A DNA stretch of 44,170 nucleotides from Rhizobiaceae bacterium (GTDB lineage Bacteria; Pseudomonadota; Alphaproteobacteria; Rhizobiales; Rhizobiaceae), in NCBI GenBank assembly GCA_905339215.1, contig CAJPFN010000052.1:1-44170 (forward strand), in the 5' to 3' direction. A program made the position numbers and the translations under genes. Below the pieces are notes generated by a model, which was not told the origin of the DNA, did not search any database, and worked only from the letters and a program-made list of their open reading frames with translations. Positions 34,497 through 41,800 of the stretch are shown in pieces (the stretch's first letter is position 1; each line of letters starts with the position of its first letter).

Positions 34497-35762
34497 ATGG
34501 GTTTTCCGGTCGAGGCGCTCCGGGCGCATTTCCCGGCGCTGGCGCTGAAGGACGACGGCCACCGCCGGATCCATCTCGACAATCCGGCGGGCACGCAGGT
34601 GCCGCGGGCGGTGGCCGACGCGGTGGCGCGCTGCCTGATCGAGACCAACGCCAATCTCGGCGGCCATTTTTCCACGACGGTGGCGGCGGGGCGCGTGGTC
34701 GACGAGGCGCATGCGGCGATGGCCGACTTCCTCGGCGCTGCGGGCCCCGAGGAAATCGTCATCGGCCCCAACATGACGACGCTGACCTACCACCTGTCGC
34801 GGACGCTGGGCCGCGGGTTTTCACCCGGCGACGAGATCGTGGTGACGCGCATGGACCACGAGGGCAACGTCTCGCCCTGGCTGCAGCTTTCCGAGGACCG
34901 CGGACTCGTCGTTCACTTCGTGCCGTTCTCGACCGACAGCTGGCAGGTCGAGGAGGAGGCGCTCGCCGCCGTGCTCACAGAACGCACGCGACTGGTGGCG
35001 CTGAACCATGCCTCGAACCTGACCGGCTCGATCAACCGGGTGAAGACGCTGACGAAGGTTGCCAAGGCGGCCGGCGCGCTGGTCTATGTCGACGCGGTGC
35101 AGTTCGCGCCGCACGGGCTGGTCGACGTCGCCGAACTCGGCTGCGACTTCCTCGCCTGCTCATCCTACAAGTTCTTCGGACCGCACATGGGCATCGTCTG
35201 GGGCCGCCGCGAGGTGCTGGAGACGCTTGCGCCCTACAAGTGCCGCTGCTCGTCGAACGGACTGCCCGAGCGCTTCGAGACCGGCACGCCGCAGATCGAG
35301 CTCATGGCGGGACTGACGGCGACGGTCGATCACTTCGCCGAACTGGGCGCCATGGTCGGCGAGGCCGGACCGCGGCGCAGCCGCGTGGCGGCGGCCTATG
35401 CCGCCTCGATCGCCCACGAGGCGGGGCTGGCGACGCGGCTAATCGCCGGGCTTTCGGCGGTCGACGGGCTGGCGATCCACGGGATCGTCGATCCTGCGCG
35501 GGTGGCCGAGCGCGTTCCGACGGTGTCCTTCACGGTCGACGGCATTCGCCCGGATTCGCTGGTCCGGCTGATGGCGGCGGAGAACATCTTCGTCTGGTCG
35601 GGCCACAACTATGCCTGGGAGATCGTCCACCAGCTCGGCATCCCGGCCGAGGACGGCGTCGTGCGGATCGGCGCGGCCGCCTACAACACGCCGGCCGAAA
35701 TCGACGAGGCGGTCTACAGCGTGCGCCGCAACGTCGCCATGCTGCGCCAACAGCGGGGCTGA
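34497..35762 (+). CDS. Cysteine desulfurase-like PLP enzyme (TIGR01976 type)
   Basis: A 421-aa class V aminotransferase-fold enzyme. It has the start block RRIHLDNPAGTQVPRAVADA, the cofactor region IGPNMTTLTYHLSRTLGRGF near residue 80, VYVDAVQFAPHGLVDVAELG near 200 and the PLP lysine in CSSYKFFGPHMG near 225. The set matches the cysteine desulfurase-like subgroup rather than IscS or SufS, and no sulfur-acceptor gene lies nearby. The reaction is therefore uncertain. It follows the aldo/keto reductase after 28 bp with GAGGGGGAGGGGACG as ribosome site. Confidence 0.88.
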   Translation: MGFPVEALRAHFPALALKDDGHRRIHLDNPAGTQVPRAVADAVARCLIETNANLGGHFSTTVAAGRVVDEAHAAMADFLGAAGPEEIVIGPNMTTLTYHLSRTLGRGFSPGDEIVVTRMDHEGNVSPWLQLSEDRGLVVHFVPFSTDSWQVEEEALAAVLTERTRLVALNHASNLTGSINRVKTLTKVAKAAGALVYVDAVQFAPHGLVDVAELGCDFLACSSYKFFGPHMGIVWGRREVLETLAPYKCRCSSNGLPERFETGTPQIELMAGLTATVDHFAELGAMVGEAGPRRSRVAAAYAASIAHEAGLATRLIAGLSAVDGLAIHGIVDPARVAERVPTVSFTVDGIRPDSLVRLMAAENIFVWSGHNYAWEIVHQLGIPAEDGVVRIGAAAYNTPAEIDEAVYSVRRNVAMLRQQRG

Positions 35763-35897
35763 ACGATGGCCGCCGGGCATCATCGCCGGCGACCCTTGAA
35801 ACGACTCATTCGCAACCCAAATCATGGCCGCCTCCCTCGCGGGCGGGAGAGGGCGCTTGCTCGAAAAGCATTGAGAATCAGAGAGGAAGTGACTGCC

Positions 35898-36188
35898 ATG
35901 AAGACTTTCGAGATCCCAGTCGTCGTCATCGGCGCGGACGTGCGGGAGCACGCGATCGCCTCGGTCGAGGACGCCATCCGTTTCCTCGAGACCTGGCCGG
36001 TCTACCGCCGCAACGTGCTCTATGAGGCGGCGAAGCGCCTCTGCCATTCCGCCCATGACGGGCTCTGTCCGGCGGATGCGGCGCGCAACGCCTTCGCCAA
36101 GTGGGCGAAACTCGAGCAGATTTCCGGCGGCGCCGTGCCGGCGTGGATCAAGCCGCAAGGCGCCGAGCAGCCCGGGATTGCCGCCTGA
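35898..36188 (+). CDS. DUF982 family protein
   Basis: A 96-aa protein with the rhizobial DUF982 pattern: an initial strand (FEIPVVVIGADVREHAIASV), the helix EDAIRFLETWPVYRRNVLYE near residue 27, and an AFAKWAKLEQISGGAVPAWI segment towards the end. Rhizobia carry many DUF982 paralogues, often near transport or plasmid genes; no function is known. GAGAGGAAGTGACTGCC before this ATG decides the start. The 135 bp upstream hold only a GC-rich repeat. Confidence 0.85.
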   Translation: MKTFEIPVVVIGADVREHAIASVEDAIRFLETWPVYRRNVLYEAAKRLCHSAHDGLCPADAARNAFAKWAKLEQISGGAVPAWIKPQGAEQPGIAA

Positions 36189-36377
36189 TGCGTGCGGCCG
36201 GGCCGGCGGCTCCCAGAAAGCCGCCGGCCACCGGACGCAATTCACGTTTGACATTGTGCTTCGATTGGATGCGTCTTTAGCGGGCGAGGAAAATCGCCTC
36301 GGCGATGACGAGGGGGATCGCCTGGCCATCGCCGAAACGGGGCGACCTCAGTTTTCGCCGGAGATGCTCCAGGAGAC

Positions 36378-36572
36378 ATGGCAGACCGCGATCATCCGTT
36401 CCTGAGACCGCTGTGGCGGCGCGTTGTCCTGGTCGCCGTCTGTGTCGCCTGGGCCGCCGTCGAATACGTCAACGGCGCCCAGGGCTGGGCAGCGCTGGCC
36501 GGCGGGATGGCCGTCCTCGGAGCCTGGCAGTTCCTCATCACCTATCCGAAGCCGCCGGACGGCGGCGACTGA
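36378..36572 (+). CDS. Small membrane protein resembling DUF3329
   Basis: A 64-aa protein starting MADRDHPFLRPLWRRVVLVA, with one or two membrane helices (about residues 14-32 and 36-54) and a short polar tail. The DHPF-RPLWRR start resembles DUF3329 proteins common in rhizobia; this is a by-eye match. CCAGGAGAC immediately precedes the ATG. It lies in a 500-bp stretch of small genes between DUF982 and the secreted orphan. Function unknown. Confidence 0.7.
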   Translation: MADRDHPFLRPLWRRVVLVAVCVAWAAVEYVNGAQGWAALAGGMAVLGAWQFLITYPKPPDGGD

Positions 36573-36651
36573 ACAGGAATGTCCGTCGCCCTCGCGGGCA
36601 GGCGTTTTTCGACGAGCGTCGCCTGCGACGCTGGCCGACGAAAAAAGATCT

Positions 36652-36679
36652 GGCCGCCATCGCGGGGGCGATGGCGGCC
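36652..36679 (-). terminator. Intrinsic terminator of the 36708 gene
   Basis: A perfect 12-bp stem (GGCCGCCATCGC with GCGATGGCGGCC, 4-nt loop) is followed on the minus strand by AGATCTTTTTTCG, 29 bp beyond the stop codon. Confidence 0.88.
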
Positions 36680-36707
36680 ATGATGCGGCCGGGACCGCGG
36701 GGCGAAG

Positions 36708-37109
36708 CTACCTAACGACGACCGAGCAGTAGCGGCCGGCCTCGATGCCGCCGGGGATGACGTTCGACGCCCGCACGGAGGCGCCGGGATTCAGCGCCGC
36801 GGCGAGCGTGAAGATGCCCGTGTGGTTCGGCGAGGAGAAGGTCCAGCGGAGCTTCGTGCCCGCATTGAGCTTCGTGCCCTTGTTTGTGAAGAGGATGTCG
36901 TTCGGGAACTCCGACGGCGTGCCGTTGGCGACGCAGCCGACGCGAAGGATCGGCACATAGGTCGCCGTCTTCTCGAGCGACGGGGCGCCCTGCGCCTGCA
37001 TCGGGGCGACCGTTCCGGCCGCAACGGCCGCGCTGCCGGCCTGGACGGAGGCGGTGGCCGCGAAAAGGGCCGAGGTAAGGGCACCAGCGAGGATGATGGA
37101 CTTGTACAT
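36708..37109 (-). CDS. Secreted protein of unknown function
   Basis: A 133-aa precursor with a clear signal peptide (MYKSIILAGALTSALFAATA, cleavage likely after VQA at residue 24). The mature part of about 108 residues is beta-rich, with two cysteines (VGCVANGT and GRYCSVVV) that could form a disulfide, and the segments NDILFTNKGTKLNAGTKLRW and TFSSPNHTGIFTLAAALNPG. The pattern resembles small immunoglobulin-like or CARDB-type periplasmic domains, but no family is recognised. AAGGAGACTGAAG precedes the ATG. It has its own terminator, and its promoter region is shared with the CDF-like gene. Confidence 0.8.
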   Translation of the reverse strand: MYKSIILAGALTSALFAATASVQAGSAAVAAGTVAPMQAQGAPSLEKTATYVPILRVGCVANGTPSEFPNDILFTNKGTKLNAGTKLRWTFSSPNHTGIFTLAAALNPGASVRASNVIPGGIEAGRYCSVVVR

Positions 37110-37211
37110 CTTCAGTCTCCTTGTCCGGCCGGATCGGCGCGACGCCTCGCGTCGCTGACAAACCGATCGCCGGTTGACGCCATCAATAGGCAGCGCCGGT
37201 TTCACCGATTT

Positions 37212-37223
37212 GCCGAATTCGGC
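37212..37223. promoter_or_regulatory. Perfect 12-bp palindrome GCCGAATTCGGC
   Basis: An uninterrupted palindrome in the 300-bp divergent region between the secreted protein and the CDF-like gene. It is a possible operator site; it lies within 20 bp of the left arm of the long inverted repeat at 37231. Confidence 0.4.
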
Positions 37224-37230
37224 CTGGAAA

Positions 37231-37333
37231 GGTTTCTATTGTGGCGCGAACGCCAGCTTTTCGCGTTCGCAAGCGCGTGCAAGTGCTTCATATCGGTTTC
37301 GATATCGCGCCGCCTGGCGACACAATCGAAACC
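37231..37333 (+). other. Candidate structured leader: long-range pairing enclosing two hairpins
   Basis: GGTTTCTATTGTG (37231-37243) is complementary to CACAATCGAAACC (37321-37333) at 12 of 13 positions. Inside, CGCCAG (37251-37256) pairs with CTGGCG (37314-37319), and two hairpins fit between: CGCGTT/AGCGCG (37262-37267 with 37272-37277, one G-T pair) and ATATCG/CGATAT (37290-37295 with 37300-37305). Together they form a multi-helix junction of about 103 nt upstream of the CDF-like gene. No known riboswitch class was recognised. It could instead be a set of DNA-level protein sites or an sRNA. Confidence 0.5.
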
Positions 37334-37378
37334 TCACGCGGGGCAAACGGCAAACCCATAAAACGAGCGGCCTCCATT

Positions 37379-37404
37379 GAAGCCTCCGGAAGTGAGGAGG
37401 CTTC
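37379..37404 (+). promoter_or_regulatory. Hairpin that would hide the ribosome site of the CDF-like gene
   Basis: GAAGCCTCC (37379-37387) and GGAGGCTTC (37396-37404) are exact complements with an 8-nt loop. The 3' arm contains GGAGG, the Shine-Dalgarno sequence 9 nt before the ATG at 37410. Folded, it would block initiation; opened, it would allow it. Confidence 0.65.
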
Positions 37405-37409
37405 GTGTC

Positions 37410-38114
37410 ATGGCAACCATCGAGAACGACCACCGACGATCGGCATCCGAGCGGACGGCGCGCGTCGCCGTACTGGCGGGGCTTCCCGGCTTGTCTCTCG
37501 TGACGATCGCGGCGCTGAGCGCGAACTCGCTCGCGCTGCATGCCGACCTGGTTCTGTCGCTCCTCGACATGGCCGTCCTCGTGACGGCATGGGCAGTGGC
37601 TCGCCGCCGCCGCGACGATGCGCCGACCGGCCGCCGCGCTCACGCGCGTGCGGAGCATCTTGCCGGCACCCTTGCCGCTTTCTGCATGCTTGTGTCGATG
37701 TCGGTCGTCGTCTGGGCGGCGATCGCCAGGATTTCGGCGGGGGGAGTGGCACCCTCGGGAGCCGGCGTCGTCGTCGGGATGGCGCTCAACGGCGTCTACG
37801 CCGCCATCAACTTCTGGATCCTGGGCAACTGGCGCCGCCGGCTTCGCGAACAGCCGTCGCCATTCGTGCGCGCGCAGGTCTGCCTGTTCTGGGACAAGAT
37901 TTCGACCAACCTCATCATCGCAACGTCGCTGGCGGTCGGACTGGTCTTTGCGGGTTCTCCGGCCGCACCCTATACCGATCCGGTCGCCGGCCTGCTGATC
38001 GCAGCGGCGACCGCCCGCTGGGTGGCTCCGGTAATCCGGGATTCACTGCGCGGCCTGTGGATCGCGCGGACGCGCCGCCGCCGGCGACAGACGCGGGCCC
38101 TCGGCATTGCGTGA
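37410..38114 (+). CDS. Cation-diffusion-facilitator-like membrane protein, divergent
   Basis: A 234-aa inner-membrane protein matching the membrane part of the CDF family in six helices (about residues 20-220). Family-like pieces are ANSLALHADLVLSLLD in helix 2 and AAPYTDPVAGLLIAAATARW near the end. The metal ligands are altered: where CDF proteins have (H/D)xxxD twice, helix 2 reads LxxxD and helix 5 reads CxxxD (CLFWDKIS). The usual cytoplasmic C-terminal domain is missing, replaced by an arginine-rich tail. The substrate is unknown and zinc transport doubtful. The ATG is decided by GAGGAGG, which lies in a hairpin. Confidence 0.78.
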   Translation: MATIENDHRRSASERTARVAVLAGLPGLSLVTIAALSANSLALHADLVLSLLDMAVLVTAWAVARRRRDDAPTGRRAHARAEHLAGTLAAFCMLVSMSVVVWAAIARISAGGVAPSGAGVVVGMALNGVYAAINFWILGNWRRRLREQPSPFVRAQVCLFWDKISTNLIIATSLAVGLVFAGSPAAPYTDPVAGLLIAAATARWVAPVIRDSLRGLWIARTRRRRRQTRALGIA

Positions 38115-38150
38115 TGAATGAAGCGGCTGTCCGCCCTCGCATCCGACCGG

Positions 38151-38843
38151 TCAGGCAGGTTCGTAGACGTATCCCTCGCCACGTACGGTCTTGAGGTGCG
38201 CCGGCTTTTCCGGATCGGTCTCGATCTTCTTGCGCAGCCTTGTAATGCGGATGTCGATGCTGCGGTCGCCTGGCTCGAAGGCACGATCGTGGGCAAGTTG
38301 GCAGAGGCGTTCGCGTGAGAGTATCTGTCGCGGATGACGAAGGAAGACGGACAGCAGGTCGAACTCCATCGCGGTAAGATCGATGTCCTCGCCGCCCGGC
38401 CCGACCAGCCTGCGCCCGACGCTGTCGAATACGCAGCGTCCGAGGCGGACCAGGCCCGGCCTGTCCGCCTCGACTTCGCCGAGCCGGCGGATGACGCTGC
38501 GCACGCGGGCGAGCAGTTCGCGCGGCTCGAAGGGCTTGGCCATGTAGTCGTCGGCGCCGGCCGCAAGGCCTTCCAGCCGGTTCGGCAGGTCACCGACGGC
38601 GGTCAGCATGAGGATGCCCGTGCGGTTCTTTTCGGCAATCTGCCGCGCGAGGTCGTAGCCGCTCTCCGCGGCCAGGTTGACGTCGAGGATGACGAGATCA
38701 GGCGCGCCGCGCGCGAATTCCTCCCACATCCCGGCCCCGTCGGGCACGGCGCGGACGTCGAAGCCGTGCATCGAGAGATAGTCCTGGACCATCTCCCTCA
38801 ACGGCGCCTCGTCGTCGACCACGAGCAGCCGGTTGCGCGTCAC
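38151..38843 (-). CDS. OmpR-family response regulator
   Basis: A 230-aa two-component regulator. The receiver domain (residues 5-118) has the acidic pair Asp10-Asp11, the phosphorylation site Asp54 in LVILDVNL, Thr in LMLTAVGD and Lys in YMAKPFEPREL. The winged-helix DNA-binding domain (about 130-228) ends RLRKKIETDPEKPAHLKTVR then GEGYVYEPA. Its start overlaps the hybrid kinase stop by 4 bp (ATGA), so the kinase is its likely partner. Target genes are not known. Confidence 0.94.
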   Translation of the reverse strand: MTRNRLLVVDDEAPLREMVQDYLSMHGFDVRAVPDGAGMWEEFARGAPDLVILDVNLAAESGYDLARQIAEKNRTGILMLTAVGDLPNRLEGLAAGADDYMAKPFEPRELLARVRSVIRRLGEVEADRPGLVRLGRCVFDSVGRRLVGPGGEDIDLTAMEFDLLSVFLRHPRQILSRERLCQLAHDRAFEPGDRSIDIRITRLRKKIETDPEKPAHLKTVRGEGYVYEPA

Positions 38844-41800
38844 GCCATCTCTCCCTGTGTTTCGTCGAGCCGGCGCGCGACGGCGCGCCGGAAGGCAACG
38901 GGATCGATCGGCTTCTCGACCACCGCCGCCCCTGTGTCTGCGAGGAATTGGTCGATATCCGCGGCGAGCACGTCACCGGTGATGAAAAGGATGCGATCGG
39001 CGAGGTCGGGCCGCTTCTCGCGGATGGCGCGGTAGAGGCCGGGGCCGTCGAGGTCGGACATGCGCAGGTCGCTGACGATCAGGTCGACATCGGCGCGCTC
39101 GATGATCCGCAAGGCCGCCCTTGCGTCGCTGGCGATCTCGGCGACGTGGCCGTCCTGGCGCAGCATCTCGGCGACCATCGCCGCGATGTCGGGCTCGTCG
39201 TCGATGACGAGCACGTTGAGGCTCAGCGGAACCTCGTCCACCGCCGGCGGCGGCGCGGCTTCCGCCGCCGCGGCCCGGGCTGCACCGCGCGGCAGGCGCA
39301 CCACGATCCGCGTTCCGGCGCCGGATCCGCCTTCGGCCGAAATCTCGCCCTCGTGCGCGGTGACGATCGCCTTGCACACCGAGAGGCCGACGCCCGTGCC
39401 GACGCCGGCGGCCTTTGTGGTAAAAAACGGCTCGAAGATGCGTGCGCGCACGGCGTCTGGAATCCCCGGCCCGTTGTCGGCGACCGCGACCTCGACGCTT
39501 TCGCCCGCTTCCCTGGTCGAGACGACGAGGCGGCGCGGTTGCTCGACCATGACGAGAGCCTGCTGGGCGTTGACGACGAGGTTCGTCACGACCTGGTGCA
39601 TCTGGTCCTCGTCGCCCCAAATGACCGGCAGGTCCGGAGCCAATTGCGTTTCGACCTGGATACCTGCCGATCGCAGGCCGTAGGCGGCCAGTTCCAGCGC
39701 CGAGCTGACCACTTCGTTGAGATTGACCGCGCCGCGGGTTGGCGGTCGCTTGCGAGCCATGGCGAGGAACGTGCGCACGATGCGCGAGCAGCGTTCGGCT
39801 GCGGCGTGGATCTTCGCCGCCCGGTCGGTGATCGCGGGATCGCGGGACAGTTCGGTCAACATCGAACTGTATCCGACGACCACCGAGAGGGGGTTATTGA
39901 GTTCGTGGGCCACGCCGGCGAGCAACGAACCGAGCGCGGTCATCTTCTCGCTCTGATGCAGAGCCTCGCGCTGGATGGCGATCTCGGCTTCCGCCTCGCG
40001 CTGGCGGGTAATGTCGGTCACGGCCGCGAGCATGGCCGGCCGGCCCTCATGCTCGATGCGCCGTGCCGACACCAGCGCCGGCAGTTCCCGGCCGTCCGGC
40101 CGGAAAAACGTCGTCTCGAAGGCGTCGACGACGCCTTCGGCTTCCACCCGCCGCGCCAGTTCGACGCGATGCTCCGGGAATTTCCAGACGGCTAGGACCG
40201 GTGCGCCGTGCTGGCCGACCCGCAGCCCGAGCGCCTGCTGCGCCCGCTCATTGACGAAGATGACGCGCGGCTCGTGGACGGCCGAAATGATGATGGACAG
40301 CGGCACACCCTCGGTGATCGCGCGGATCTGCGCCTCGCGCTCGGCGAGAGCCGCGGCCGCCTTCTTCTGTTCCGTCAGATCGCGGAGATAGGCGATGAAC
40401 ACAGGCTTCTCGGCGATGGTACCGCGCACGATGACGAGTTCGATCGGGAACACGCTGCCGTCGCGGCGCAGCGCCGGCACCTCGATGCGGCGGCCGAGGA
40501 TGTGGGTCTCGCCGGTGGCGAGGTGGCGCTTGAATGCCTCGTTGTGCTTCTGGCGCAAGTCGGTGGGAACCAAAGTCTCCGCCATCGGCCGGCCGAGCAC
40601 CTCTTCGCGGCGGTATTCGAAGATCGCCTCGGCGGCAGCGTTGAACTCGATGATCCGCCCATCGACGTCGAGCGCCACGTAGCCGTCGAGCGCCGCCTCG
40701 AGCGCCGTGCGCCGCAGGCGTTCGGTTTCCTGGCGCGCCTGTTCGGCCAGCACACGCTCGGTGACGTCGCGTCCGACCGACTGGATCTCGACGAGGCGGC
40801 CGTCCGCATCGAACATGCCGTAGTCGGTCCATGACGACCAGCGGACCGGCCGGCCGGGCACGGTATCGCTCATCTCGATCGTCGAGACCGGCGTTTCCGG
40901 CGTCAATCGCCCGATATAGTCGAGAAACTGCGTCCGCTCTTCCTCGCTGAGAACGTCGTACTCGCACCACTCGGGTGCAAGAAGTTCCTCCCTGGAGCGC
41001 CCGTGATACCGGCAATAGGCGTCGTTGACGAAGGTCAGCTTTCCGTCGGGACGCATGCGCACGATGAACTCCGTCTGCGTCTCGACCACGTTGCGGTAGC
41101 GCGCCTCGCTTTCGGCGAGGGCGAGGAGTGCGAGTTTCTTGGCGGTGATGTCGCGTCCGACAGCCTGGACCTCGACCAGCCGGCCCTGGTCGTCGAACAG
41201 GGCGCGGTCCGTCCATTCCTCATAGACCGTGGTGCCGTCCGAGCGGGTCGACTCGAGCTCTATGGTGCCGAACGGGTTCTCCGGGGTGAGCGCGGCGAAG
41301 TAGCGCAGCTGTTTTTCCCTCTCCCTCTCCGGCAGGAGGTCGAACTCGTTCCAGTACGGGCTGAGCAATTCTTCGCGCGTCTTGCCGACATGGCGGCAGT
41401 AGGCGTCGTTGACGAATGTGACCCGCCCTTCGAGCGTGATACGCATGACGAATTCGGTAATCGCCTCGACGACGCCGCGGAAGCGTTCCTCGCTCTCGGC
41501 GAGCGCCAGCGTGGCGCGCTTCTGGTCGGTGACGTCGCGGCCAACCGACTGGATCTCGATCATGTTTCCTGACGCATCGAAGAAAGCCCGGTCGGTCCAC
41601 GACGCCCAGCGGATTTCCCCGTCGGGCAGGATGCGGCGCAACTCGATCGTGGCGATCGGATTGTCGACCGTAAGCCTGGCGAGATGGGCGAGATATTCGG
41701 CGCGCACGTCGGGATGCATCGCGTCGAAGTCGTTGTAGCCGGGATCGAGCAACTCCTCGCGGCTCTTGCGGACGTACCGGCAGTAGGCGTCGTTGACGAA

